Positions 18,784-26,533 of a stretch of 64,000 nt of DNA are shown one piece after another. Each line of letters begins with the position of its first letter. Within the stretch, counting starts at the first letter, position 1. The stretch lies in contig JAQYWC010000008.1 of assembly GCA_030145245.1 (NCBI GenBank), forward strand, positions 38,295 to 102,294, read 5' to 3'. The DNA comes from Desulfobacterium sp. GTDB lineage: Bacteria; Desulfobacterota; Desulfobacteria; Desulfobacterales; Desulfobacteraceae. The translations under genes and the position numbers were made by a program. The notes under the pieces are model-generated. The model made no database searches. It was not told the origin of the DNA and saw only the letters and a list, made by a program, of their open reading frames with translations.

Positions 18784-19793
18784 GGCAAATTGTTGTGGTT
18801 GTGGAGCATGACGCCAGTGGCATTCTACCCGTCACCCATGAGTTCATGGCCTGCGCAAAAATCCTTGGAGATCAGACCGGGGCGTCCATTTTGGCCGTGA
18901 TCCCGGGAAAAGGGGAGCCTGCCATGGCCGGGGAGATCTCCTCCCTGGGGGTCGAGACCATTGATCTTGCCATCACCGGCATGGACGGCTACAACAGTGA
19001 GGCCTGGAAGGGAGCGCTTTTTCAGCTCTTTACCACCCTTGCGCCCTGGTACATCATTGTGGGCCATACGGCCACGGGAAGGGATTATGCGCCGGGCCTT
19101 GGGGTAAGGTTAGGCGGCTGTTCCATTGCCGGGGTTAACAATATTGTGTTTGATAAAACCGGCCCCCTCTTTTCAAGGCAGGTTTTGAACGGAACCCAAA
19201 ACGCCCTGGTGAGGCCGGAAACAGAGCCCTGTATCGTCATGGTCCAGCCCGGCGCCTTCAGGGCACACGGGACATCTTCCCCCTTGCCCGGCAGGGTTTC
19301 CCCCTTGCCCGGCAGGGTTTCCCCCTTGCCCGGCAGGGTCATTCATATGGAGGTTCTGTTTTCGGGTGGCAAGATTCAACCCCTTGGCATCAAAACCGTC
19401 GCCACCCGGGGAGAGGACCTTGACCGGGCAGCCGTGATCGTGGCCGCAGGAAGGGGTATAGGGGAGAGGGATAATCTCCATCTCCTGGAGCGGTTTGCCG
19501 CCCTTTTTCCCAATTCGGTGGTGGGCGCTTCCCGTCCGTTGGTTGACGACGGATGGATGGAGTACCGGTTCCAGGTGGGCATCACCGGCGCCCGGGTTTC
19601 CCCAAAGCTCTACATTGCCTGCGGTATCTCGGGGTCGTCCCAGCACCTTGCCGGCATCACCGGGTCAGAATTGATCGTGAGCGTCAACTCCGATCCCAAT
19701 GCCGCCATCTTCAACCATTCGGACATCTGCATCGTTGGGGATCTCTTCGGGTTTATCAGCGCCTTTGAGCGCCTCCTCGATTTTCAAGATTAG
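18780..19793 (+). CDS. etfA: Electron transfer flavoprotein alpha subunit
   Basis: 337 residues. The C-terminal FAD domain is intact, with GASRPLVDDGW, YIACGISGSSQHLAG and VNSDPNAAIF. Between the N-terminal domain and the FAD domain, residues 167-187 are three exact seven-residue repeats SPLPGRV, encoded by a 21-bp triplication. This sits in the interdomain region, so the protein is probably still functional but with a longer linker. The stop codon overlaps a duplicated tail of the converging usp gene. Confidence 0.93.
   Translation: MRQIVVVVEHDASGILPVTHEFMACAKILGDQTGASILAVIPGKGEPAMAGEISSLGVETIDLAITGMDGYNSEAWKGALFQLFTTLAPWYIIVGHTATGRDYAPGLGVRLGGCSIAGVNNIVFDKTGPLFSRQVLNGTQNALVRPETEPCIVMVQPGAFRAHGTSSPLPGRVSPLPGRVSPLPGRVIHMEVLFSGGKIQPLGIKTVATRGEDLDRAAVIVAAGRGIGERDNLHLLERFAALFPNSVVGASRPLVDDGWMEYRFQVGITGARVSPKLYIACGISGSSQHLAGITGSELIVSVNSDPNAAIFNHSDICIVGDLFGFISAFERLLDFQD
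19278..19340 (+). repeat. In-frame 21-bp tandem triplication in etfA
   Basis: Three head-to-tail 21-bp units at 19278, 19299 and 19320 differ only in the final base of the last one. Each unit encodes SPLPGRV. Confidence 0.95.
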
Positions 19794-19862
19794 TTCATGC
19801 TCCACACGGTTGAGTTGCTCCCAAGGTTAGTTGACGATCCACACGGCTGCGTTGCTCCCAAG
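19790..19862 (-). repeat. 37-bp duplication of usp 3' end
   Basis: The last 36 bp of the usp gene (19827-19862, encoding LGSNAAVWIVN-stop) are repeated with changes immediately downstream at 19790-19825, where the same frame would read LGSNSTVWSMN-stop. The period is 37 bp. The outer copy overlaps the etfA stop codon. Confidence 0.85.
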
Positions 19863-20762
19863 CTGGAGAACCTTTTTGCTCACCCGGCCGATGAAGAACT
19901 CCTCCACAAGGCTTAAGCCCCGCCGGCCCACAACGATGGTCCCAAAGCGGTTTGAGGTGGCATCGTCCACAACGGCCCTGGCCCTTGAGTATTCGTTCTG
20001 CTTTATCTCATGGGAGACGTTTTCGGGCTTGAATCCTGAGGCAACGAGGTTTTCAATGGCCGTTTCGATCATGGGCTCCACAACGCCCCGGGTCTTCTTG
20101 AACATATCCTCTTCCACAAGCTTCATATCGGCCGGTGCTGTTCTGTAGATGTCTGAGATGGTCCGGATCACATAGCAGATCTTGACGCTGCTTGCGTCCT
20201 TGACCATCATGGAGCTGATACACTCCACCGCCCTTGTGGAACCGGGAGACCCGTCAAAGGCGATCATCACCTTCCTGGGGTTGGTGTAGCCCCCGACGAT
20301 GATCAGGGGAATGCCCACGATTTTGCCCACAAGCTTTGTGGCGATGTTGCCCATGAGCAGATCCTTGACCCGGCTGATGCCGGTACGGCCGGTAACAACG
20401 GCGTCAAAATCGTTTTTCGACTCGTCAATGATGTCCCTTGCCACCCCCTTGATGGAGTCCTGCTGCTTGATGGTGACGGCCTTGTAGGGAAAACCCATGT
20501 CAATGAGGATCATTCTGGCGTTTTCCATCTGCTCCTTCATGGCCCGCTGGGTCTCCAGGGTCCAGGACTTGACAGAGGCCATTCTTCTCTGGAACCCCGA
20601 CCCCAGGTTCATGTCCCAGAACGATTCCGGTATGTGGGTGTCCACATGGAAAAGTTGGATTTTAGTATTCTCGGGCGAGAAAAATTCGCCCGCATAGTGC
20701 ACCGCCTCAAGGGAGTGGGCTGATGCATCCACGGTCACCAGGATTTTCTTGCTATGGGTCAT
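19827..20762 (-). CDS. Double-domain universal stress protein
   Basis: 311 residues with two UspA-type domains. Each keeps the ATP-binding G..G(9)G pattern: VTGRTGISRVKDLLMG in the first half and VVGRRGLSLVEEFFIG in the second. Tandem UspA proteins are soluble ATP-binding stress proteins of unspecified biochemical role. A GGAGGT site precedes the ATG. A perfect palindrome at 20787-20801, 25 bp upstream, is a probable regulator site, possibly for the divergent MarR protein. Confidence 0.92.
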   Translation of the reverse strand: MTHSKKILVTVDASAHSLEAVHYAGEFFSPENTKIQLFHVDTHIPESFWDMNLGSGFQRRMASVKSWTLETQRAMKEQMENARMILIDMGFPYKAVTIKQQDSIKGVARDIIDESKNDFDAVVTGRTGISRVKDLLMGNIATKLVGKIVGIPLIIVGGYTNPRKVMIAFDGSPGSTRAVECISSMMVKDASSVKICYVIRTISDIYRTAPADMKLVEEDMFKKTRGVVEPMIETAIENLVASGFKPENVSHEIKQNEYSRARAVVDDATSNRFGTIVVGRRGLSLVEEFFIGRVSKKVLQLGSNAAVWIVN

Positions 20763-20786
20763 GACAGACCTCCATTCTTATGGGTC

Positions 20787-20801
20787 CTAAGTTAAACTTA
20801 G
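20787..20801. promoter_or_regulatory. 15-bp palindrome upstream of usp
   Basis: CTAAGTTAAACTTAG is a perfect dyad around a central A, in the divergent usp/marR intergenic region. The marR promoter contains a related dyad TTAG..CTAA at 20947-20961. A MarR-type operator is plausible; the assignment is inferred. Confidence 0.45.
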
Positions 20802-20925
20802 TGATCGGATCCACAAAGGGGGGATACAGGGGGGCAATGGGAACGACGCTCGGTTTTCGCCCCTGAAGCAGTGCGGGATGAAACAAAGAGTATGTCCCAA
20901 TACTATACCAAGGAGCTGGGGGGTT

Positions 20926-20954
20926 GACAAACCTTTTTAAATTGATTAGTTTGA
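20926..20954 (+). promoter_or_regulatory. Candidate marR promoter
   Basis: TTGACA followed by a 17-bp AT-rich spacer and TAGTTT. An inverted repeat (GTTTG/CAAAC) overlaps the -10 region, consistent with autoregulation. Confidence 0.4.
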
Positions 20955-20973
20955 GCCTAACAAACAATATAGA

Positions 20974-21414
20974 GTGAATGAGATGACCGAGAATGACCGT
21001 TTGCAGCAAACCGTAAAAGAATTTTATGAGGCTTCCACAGCCTGTAGCCTGGAGATTGCTGAGCAGTTGGGGATGTCCGGGCTCCAGGTTAACCAGATCC
21101 ATTATCTGAAACTTATTGATGAGCACGAGAATCTCACCTTCAGCCGCATGGCCAAGCTTCTCAAGATCACGAAACCATCGGTGACGGAAATCGTGAACAA
21201 ACTGATCAAGCTTGAATGTGTCAACAAGCTTCGATCTCCGGATGACGGCAGGATCTTTTTCATGGAACTCACGGAAAAAGGCAAAAATATTGCCCGCTCC
21301 CGAACCCTTTCCGAGAATAAAATGGCGGACCTTATTCGAAACAAACTCGATCCGGCTGAAAGGGAAACCTTTATCCACTTGCTTGAAAAGATCGCCGGCC
21401 CGTCTTCCCTCTAA
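20974..21414 (+). CDS. MarR-family transcriptional regulator
   Basis: 146 residues if the GTG at 20974 is used; an ATG nine bases later (20983) is equally possible because neither has a clear binding site. The winged-helix DNA-binding region runs from FSRMAKLLKITKPSVTEIVNKL through the wing around DDGRIFFMELTEKG. It is followed immediately by the remains of a flavodoxin-family gene, the usual partner of such regulators, and it diverges from usp. The ligand is unknown. Confidence 0.88.
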   Translation: MNEMTENDRLQQTVKEFYEASTACSLEIAEQLGMSGLQVNQIHYLKLIDEHENLTFSRMAKLLKITKPSVTEIVNKLIKLECVNKLRSPDDGRIFFMELTEKGKNIARSRTLSENKMADLIRNKLDPAERETFIHLLEKIAGPSSL

Positions 21415-21456
21415 AAGGGGGAAGGGCTGATTTTTCTCTCTCTTATTCTCTCTTGA

Positions 21457-21957
21457 AGCTGCTTTGCCTGCAAGAAAAAGGGGGGGAAGCATTATGGTTC
21501 CTGCGCCTTAAAAGATGACCTGACCCCTGTGCTGGAAAAAATAAATCATGCCCATGCCTTGATTTTGGGATCTCCCATCTATTTCGGGTCGGTAGCCGGT
21601 GAAATGCGCTCATTCATGGAACGTCTCCTGTTCCCCAAATTTGTGTATGCCGATCCCTATCAGACCCTGTTTCCCGGAACCATCAACACAGGGGTTATCT
21701 ATACCATGAATCTGAGCGAAGAGGGGATGAAAGCGATGGGGTTTGAGTCCCATCTCGGTTTGAATGAAACGATGTTACAGATGGTCTTTGGCCGATCAGA
21801 ATCTCTCTTCTGCCATGACACCTGTCAGTTCAAGGATTATTCAACCGTGGTCCAGTCCCGTTTTGATCCGGAAAAAAAGGCCCGGCGGCGGGAAGAGGTT
21901 TTTCCGAAAGATTGTGAAAAAGCGTTTGATATGGGCCGTCGTTTTGCCATGAAGTAA
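21457..21957 (+). pseudogene. Flavodoxin-family/NADPH-dependent FMN reductase remnant, 5'-truncated
   Basis: The reading frame resumes right after a TGA at 21454-21456 and encodes SCFACKKKGGKHYG.CALKDDLTPVLEKI and then ILGSPIYFGSVAGEMRSFMERLLFP, hallmarks of this flavoprotein family. The first ~45 residues, including the FMN phosphate loop, are absent. No ATG starts the similarity: the only starts are a GTG at 21529 inside the conserved region. It is therefore most likely a non-functional gene whose 5' end was deleted next to marR. The C-terminal part to the stop looks intact. Confidence 0.75.
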
Positions 21958-21992
21958 GCCGTTGAAACGCGATACAGATTCAATGACCCGGG

Positions 21993-22175
21993 TCAGATGC
22001 CGAAGCGGTTGCGATATTTCCCCGGTAGAACATTCAGGTTTCGCATAAATGCCCGTCTCATTTTTTCAGCAGAACCAAATCCGCTTAGATCAGCGACCTG
22101 TTCCATGGAGATATGTCTGACTGAAATAGCTATATTCGATTCCATGGCTTGTTTTAATCGGGATTTTCTCTTTTT
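21993..22175 (-). pseudogene. AraC-family regulator remnant, C-terminal HTH only
   Basis: On the minus strand an open stretch of about 60 codons reads SRLKQAMESN..ISMEQVADLSGFGSAEKMRRAFMRNLNVLPGKYRNRF-, the second helix-turn-helix and end of an AraC/GlxA-type activator. A stop codon immediately precedes it and the rest of the protein is absent. It lies beside the truncated flavodoxin gene, so this whole stretch is a decay zone. Confidence 0.75.
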
Positions 22176-22289
22176 TCAATGATTTTGTCTGAATTTGCAG
22201 GTTTATTGTCATTTCCTTTTGTTCTTTTCCAGGGTAGTCTCTTTCATCAATCAGGAAAGGATGCTAATTCCCAAAGGAAAAGGAAAAAA

Positions 22290-22742
22290 ATGAGCAAAGA
22301 AAAAAGTAACAAACGAGCAGAAGAACTCTTTCTCTCCGGGCTCTATTGCGCGGAAAGCGTGCTTGTGGCCATTGCGGAAAAACAGGGGATCGATTCTCCC
22401 CTTGTTCCGGGAATTGCATCCGGGTTCTGCAGCGGGGTGTCCCGAACCAATGATATCTGCGGGGCTGTGTCCGGCGGGATTATTGCGTTGGGCATGGTCA
22501 TGGGGCGAAACAGCGCAAATGGGTCCCTGGACAATATCTATGCCTGTGTTGAGGCGCTCAAGGCCCGGTTTGAAAATGAGTTTGGATCGTGCAACTGCTT
22601 CCGCCTTACAGGGTGTGATTTTCGGACGGATGAGGGCCAGGAGAGGTTCGGCAGACAGGAACTCCATGTGAAATGCTGTGAATTTGTCGGCAAGTCGGCG
22701 TTCTGGGTGGACCAACTGGTGATGGAAAACAGGGAAAAGTAG
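22290..22742 (+). CDS. C_GCAxxG_C_C family redox-type protein
   Basis: 150 residues from the ATG at 22290, preceded by AAAGGAAAAGG; an in-frame extension to 22179 has no binding site. Conserved cysteines are arranged as YCAESV, GFCSG, ICGAVSGGIIALGM, CNCF, GCDF and CCEF, the pattern that defines this family. These small proteins occur mainly in anaerobes and are suspected to bind metal or take part in redox reactions; no reaction is established. It stands alone between a remnant zone and the ECF sigma unit. Confidence 0.85.
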   Translation: MSKEKSNKRAEELFLSGLYCAESVLVAIAEKQGIDSPLVPGIASGFCSGVSRTNDICGAVSGGIIALGMVMGRNSANGSLDNIYACVEALKARFENEFGSCNCFRLTGCDFRTDEGQERFGRQELHVKCCEFVGKSAFWVDQLVMENREK

Positions 22743-22794
22743 AATAGTTGACAATGTGGGATCTTCATGGTGGGGGTATAATTAATTTTTATTT

Positions 22795-22820
22795 GAACAA
22801 TCCCTGATCTCCGGTGTCAT
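22795..22820 (+). promoter_or_regulatory. Candidate ECF-sigma promoter
   Basis: GAACAA, 15 bp, then GTCAT, the layout of ECF-type promoters (GAAC.. and GTC..). It lies ~65 bp upstream of a secreted-protein gene followed by the ECF sigma gene, so self-activation is likely. A separate TATAAT occurs at 22777. Confidence 0.4.
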
Positions 22821-22882
22821 ACCCAATAGAGACGCAAGATGGTTGCAATTGTTTGTTAACCGGGTATGAATGGAGGTGTGAA

Positions 22883-23305
22883 ATGAAAAAAATGATTGCC
22901 ATGACACTTGTTACAGGGATGCTACTCGCGGTTTCCGTGGTGCCGGGCCACGCTGGGTCAAGGGAGCAACATCTGGTTGAGGGGATCATCATCGGCACCG
23001 GCGCCGTGATTATCGGTACTGCCATTGCCCATGAGATCCGTGGTAATGGGGGGGCCTGTGTGGTGAAGCAGCGCCGGCAGTACAGGCACCGGAACCGACA
23101 CCAAAACCGGGATCGCAGGCATGGCCGGGTTGAGCGGGTTGAGCGGGTGTGGGTCGAACCCATCTATGGCGTGCGCTGGAAATCCGGGCATTATAACCGC
23201 AGGGGATTCTGGGTGCAGGGCCGGCATGAGAAGGTGATCGTAAGGGACGGCTTCTGGGAAAAGAAGCGGAAGCGGAACCGGAACCGGAACCGGCGGCCGT
23301 ATTGA
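22883..23305 (+). CDS. Secreted, very basic protein of unknown function
   Basis: 140 residues from the ATG at 22883, with GGAGGTG upstream. A signal peptide likely ends after PGHA (about residue 24). A glycine-rich hydrophobic stretch (EGIIIGTGAVIIGTAIAHE) follows, then an Arg/His-rich segment and aromatic WV-rich repeats (WVEPIYGVRW, GFWVQGRHE, RDGFW). The C-terminal KRKRNRNRNRR tail is encoded by five hexanucleotide units. Such proteins are common beside envelope-stress regulators. It lies 32 bp before the ECF sigma gene and is probably under its control. I do not recognise a biochemical function. Confidence 0.75.
   Translation: MKKMIAMTLVTGMLLAVSVVPGHAGSREQHLVEGIIIGTGAVIIGTAIAHEIRGNGGACVVKQRRQYRHRNRHQNRDRRHGRVERVERVWVEPIYGVRWKSGHYNRRGFWVQGRHEKVIVRDGFWEKKRKRNRNRNRRPY
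23263..23292 (+). repeat. Hexanucleotide microsatellite in coding sequence
   Basis: Five consecutive 6-bp units (GAAGCG twice, GAACCG three times) encode the alternating basic tail of the secreted protein. Being a multiple of three, unit gain or loss would keep the frame. Confidence 0.85.
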
Positions 23306-23337
23306 TCCTGGACTCGGGTCTCCTTTGATAGGGTGAT

Positions 23338-23916
23338 GTGGAAATAAAAACGACAAAAGAGCTGGATGAAAAAGAGCTGATCAAAGGGCTGAAGCAAGGG
23401 CGGGAACAAGCGTTCAGCCTCCTTGTTCATCGTTATCGGGATCGCTTGACAAGGGTGGCCTATGGTATTGTTCTGGAGCGGGAGGAGAGCCTTGAGATCG
23501 TCCAGGATGTCTTTGTGAGCGTGTACAAAAATATTGGCAGCTTCAGGGGGGACGCCGGGCTTTCCACCTGGCTTGTACGGATCACCATCAACCTGAGTTT
23601 GAACTGGAAACGGCGCTGGAAGCGAAGGTTCAGGTGGGCCCACCGCTCCCTTGACTCCCAGGCCTTTGTCACGGAAACGGAAAAGAGGGGTGATACCCCT
23701 GAAGCCCAATACCGGGGCAAGGAGCTTGAGGCCCGTATCATGGACGCCGTGGGCAAGTTGCCGGACAGGACCCGGGCCGTGTTTGTGCTCAACACCCTTG
23801 AGGGGCTCTCCTATGGGGAGATTGGCCAGGCCCTGGAGATAAAGATCGGTACCGTGAAATCAAGGCTTTTCCAGGCAAGAAAGCAAATTGCCAAAGCTTT
23901 GGGGGAAGAGAAGTAG
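23338..23916 (+). CDS. ECF-type RNA polymerase sigma factor
   Basis: 192 residues starting at GTG (23338), with GGGTGA just before it. Region 2 includes HRYRDRLTRVAYGIV and VQDVFVSVYKNIGSFRGDA..STWLVRIT; region 4 includes LPDRTRAVFVLNTLEGLSYGEIGQALEIKIGTVKSRLFQAR. This is a standard group-4 sigma factor. Its stop (TAG) directly abuts the ATG of the zinc-finger anti-sigma gene, so the two are co-translated. It probably directs transcription of the surrounding secreted-protein genes. Confidence 0.95.
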   Translation: MEIKTTKELDEKELIKGLKQGREQAFSLLVHRYRDRLTRVAYGIVLEREESLEIVQDVFVSVYKNIGSFRGDAGLSTWLVRITINLSLNWKRRWKRRFRWAHRSLDSQAFVTETEKRGDTPEAQYRGKELEARIMDAVGKLPDRTRAVFVLNTLEGLSYGEIGQALEIKIGTVKSRLFQARKQIAKALGEEK

Positions 23917-24405
23917 ATGGAAACTTTTAAGTCAAACCACCAATGCAGACGTTATGATGCCAAAACCCTGGGCCTCTACCTTGATAGGGAACTCGCCCCG
24001 GACGAGTTGCATGGGATTGAAAAGCATCTCAGCTCCTGCAGCCATTGCAGGTCTGTTGTTGAAAATATGGAGCGGCTCTCCCAAACCTTCAGCCAGGGGG
24101 TTGACCAGGGGATCTCAGGCCTCGCCCATGGCGTGTCCGGGGAGGGAATCCTTGTCCGGATAAAGGAGGAAAAGCGGTCCTTTTGGGCAGATCTTGCGGA
24201 TTTGATGACCGCCGGAAGAAATGTCTTGCAGCTGGCTTCCATTGCTGCAATACTTCTCGCCACTGTCATCTGTTATCATGGGGACACGGTTGTGCCAACC
24301 GGACCCAGCGCCATTGTAAACTCGGTGGACGGAGAGATCGCATCGGTGATGATTTTAGAGACACAGGCGTCAAAACATACGATAATCTGGTATACGGAGA
24401 GCTGA
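23917..24405 (+). CDS. Zinc-finger anti-sigma factor, membrane-anchored
   Basis: 162 residues. The N-terminal zinc-finger anti-sigma domain has C..(Y/D) spacing ending in the characteristic HLSSCSHC (His-x3-Cys-x2-Cys). A membrane segment, LQLASIAAILLATVICY, lies near residues 107-123, followed by a short periplasmic tail. It should bind the ECF sigma factor at the membrane and release it on a signal. It begins immediately at the stop of the sigma gene. Confidence 0.9.
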   Translation: METFKSNHQCRRYDAKTLGLYLDRELAPDELHGIEKHLSSCSHCRSVVENMERLSQTFSQGVDQGISGLAHGVSGEGILVRIKEEKRSFWADLADLMTAGRNVLQLASIAAILLATVICYHGDTVVPTGPSAIVNSVDGEIASVMILETQASKHTIIWYTES

Positions 24406-24421
24406 ACCGCGGAAGGAAAAC

Positions 24422-24871
24422 ATGATCAGAACCTTGAAACCCCTAGTGATCTTTTTTGCTATTGCCCTATTGTTGCCGGGAGAACTGCTGGCGGGCGCAA
24501 GTGTCAGGACCGGTATCAGGGTGATCCATGCCTCGTCGGACGCTGTCCATGTGGATCCGGGCTTGAGGGATATCGGCCCGGAACTCGAATCCGTGTTCAG
24601 ATACACATCCTACACGCTTCTTAAGCAGACTTCCATGGATCTTGTCCCTGGCAACCAGGGCCGGGTTCGGCTGCCCGGCGGCAGAACCCTTGAGGTGGAA
24701 CCCCTGGATCTTAAGGGCCGGCGGATCAAGTACCGCATCGCGATCTTCAAACAGGGGGCCAGGGTGTTTGGCACGGAAGTGCTGTTGAGAAACCGCGGCA
24801 GCATCACCATCGGGGGGCCGCGGTTTAAGAACGGTTACCTTCTCTTCAACATCTCCGGGACCCGCAAATAG
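24422..24871 (+). CDS. Secreted protein of unknown function in ECF unit
   Basis: 149 residues. A signal peptide (hydrophobic PLVIFFAIALLLPGELL, likely cleaved after LLAGA) is followed by a beta-rich domain with repeated basic-aromatic strands. GGAAGG precedes the ATG, 16 bp after the anti-sigma gene. It may be the periplasmic output or a sensor of the sigma system; the sequence alone does not show which. I see no cysteine motif or lipobox. Confidence 0.7.
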   Translation: MIRTLKPLVIFFAIALLLPGELLAGASVRTGIRVIHASSDAVHVDPGLRDIGPELESVFRYTSYTLLKQTSMDLVPGNQGRVRLPGGRTLEVEPLDLKGRRIKYRIAIFKQGARVFGTEVLLRNRGSITIGGPRFKNGYLLFNISGTRK

Positions 24872-24994
24872 CCGCACGCTGCTGCTGGCTTAATGCCCCT
24901 TCTCCGGAGCATGGGTCCCATGTCGCAAGTGGGGTGTTGGCATTTTTCCCTAACCTTTCTAAGCCAAAACAACACGAAAATCAGGGATAAGAAT

Positions 24995-25669
24995 CTAATG
25001 GGTGCCGTTGATCTGCATGCGTTTTTCAAGCATGTGAAGCAGTTTTGCAATGGTCATGGTCATGGCAAGATAGATGAGGGCCACCGCCATCCACACCTCA
25101 AAGGAGCGGAAGTTCACCGCGATGATCTCCTGGCCCTGGCGGGTGAGTTCGCCAACGCCGATCACCACCAGCAGGGAGGTGTCCTTGAGGCTGATGATGA
25201 ACTGGTTGCCCAGGGGCGGGATCATCCGCTTAAAAGCCTGGGGCCAGATCACATAGATCATGGACTGGAAGTTGGTCAGCCCGATGGAACGGGCCGCCTC
25301 GCCCTGGCCCACGTTGATGGACTGGACAGCGCCCCGGACGATTTCGGAGATGTAAGCCCCGGAGTTCACGGCAATGGCCACAATGCCGGCGGTCAGCGGC
25401 GGTACCCGCATGCCCAGGGCCAGGGGCAGGCCGAAATAGAGGAACATCACCTGGACCATGAGGGGGGTGCCCCGGACCGATTCCACATAGATGGTGGTGA
25501 TGCGGTTTATAAATTTGTTCCGTGAAAGCTTGCCGACGCCTGCCAGGGCGCCAAGAATGAATCCGAAAAAAAGGCCGACCAGGGTGATGTAGATGGTCAG
25601 TTTCGCCCCGTTCATCAGAACGGGAATCGATTCCCAGATGACGCTTGCTTCAAAATTAAATTGAGTCAT
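24995..25669 (-). CDS. Polar amino acid ABC transporter permease
   Basis: 224 residues with five predicted membrane helices and the His/Glu/Gln-permease signatures ESVRGTPLMVQVMF, SGAYISEIVRGA and the EAA-loop GQGEAARSIGLTNFQSMIYVIWPQA. It follows the binding-protein gene at 25751, separated by a hairpin. No ATPase gene is adjacent, so the energy subunit must be encoded elsewhere. The start lacks an obvious binding site. Confidence 0.93.
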   Translation of the reverse strand: MTQFNFEASVIWESIPVLMNGAKLTIYITLVGLFFGFILGALAGVGKLSRNKFINRITTIYVESVRGTPLMVQVMFLYFGLPLALGMRVPPLTAGIVAIAVNSGAYISEIVRGAVQSINVGQGEAARSIGLTNFQSMIYVIWPQAFKRMIPPLGNQFIISLKDTSLLVVIGVGELTRQGQEIIAVNFRSFEVWMAVALIYLAMTMTIAKLLHMLEKRMQINGTH

Positions 25670-25690
25670 AAAATCGCCGATGCTGTTTTG

Positions 25691-25725
25691 TTAAGGGGCG
25701 GACCATGGTGCCCGCCCCGTTTTAA
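25691..25725 (-). terminator. Hairpin between binding-protein and permease genes
   Basis: GGGGCGG/CCGCCCC (25695-25701 and 25712-25718) encloses ACCATGGTGC, flanked by TTAA on both sides. On the minus strand the hairpin follows the binding-protein gene. It may reduce readthrough or protect that mRNA, so that more binding protein than permease is made. Confidence 0.5.
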
Positions 25726-25750
25726 CTTGGATGGGTCTGCTTGGGGAAGC

Positions 25751-26497
25751 TTATTTGGGCTCGGTGCCGAACCACTTCTTGTAGATCTCGGCATAGGTGC
25801 CGTTTTCCATCAGCTTAAGGATGGCGATGCTGGACTTTTCCGCAAGGGGGCTTCCCTGGGGAAAGGCGATGCCGTAGGACTGGCCCATGTAAAGGGGGCC
25901 GACCACCTTGGTTCTGTCTTTGCCGGCGGTCTTGGAGTAGTAGAGAACCGCCGGGGAGTCAAAGAGCACCGCGTCAGCGCCGCCGGTGGCAAGTTCCATG
26001 TAGGCGCCGTCGATGTTGGGGTAGAGTTTCACTTCCTTGGCCTGGGCGTTCTTCTTTACATAGTCGGCGCTGGTGGTGCCGAGCTTTGTGGCAACGTTCT
26101 TGCCCTTGAGGTCCTCAAGGGACTTGATGTTCTTTTCGTCCGCCCGGACCAGGATGATGAGACCGGCGTCGTAATACGGATAGGCAAAGTCCACCACTTT
26201 CTCCCGCTCGGACTTGATGGTCATGGCGGCGATGGCCACATCGATGTTACCGGTCTGGAGCGCAGGAATGAGACCGTTGAAGTCCATGGGCTGGAGATCG
26301 TACTCTACGCCTATCTCCTTGGCAATGGCGGCCCAGAAGTCGATATCAAAGCCTACGTACTTGCCGTCCTGTTTGAACTCAAAGGGCATGAAATTGGTGT
26401 CGCAGCCAACGATAAGCTTCTCCTTGGCAAGGGCCGGGCCGGCAAATACGGTGATGCACATGGTCACGAGGGAAATGAGAGTAATAAGTTTTTTCAT
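25751..26497 (-). CDS. Polar amino acid ABC transporter substrate-binding protein
   Basis: 248 residues. A signal peptide ends at GPALA (about residue 24). The SBP family-3 pattern is clear: LIVGCDTNFMPFEFK..GKYVGFDIDFWAAIAKEIG, then MDFNGLIPALQTGNIDVAIAAMTI. It captures a polar amino acid in the periplasm for the permease at 24995. The radical SAM aminomutase-like gene directly upstream may handle the imported amino acid. GGAG precedes the ATG. Confidence 0.93.
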   Translation of the reverse strand: MKKLITLISLVTMCITVFAGPALAKEKLIVGCDTNFMPFEFKQDGKYVGFDIDFWAAIAKEIGVEYDLQPMDFNGLIPALQTGNIDVAIAAMTIKSEREKVVDFAYPYYDAGLIILVRADEKNIKSLEDLKGKNVATKLGTTSADYVKKNAQAKEVKLYPNIDGAYMELATGGADAVLFDSPAVLYYSKTAGKDRTKVVGPLYMGQSYGIAFPQGSPLAEKSSIAILKLMENGTYAEIYKKWFGTEPK

Positions 26498-26533
26498 CTT
26501 TTCTCCGTTTTCTATGTTTTGGGTTTACTGCCT

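Noticed and set aside
19278..19340. CRISPR-like repeat
   Set aside because: Units are head-to-tail without spacers and lie in frame in etfA.
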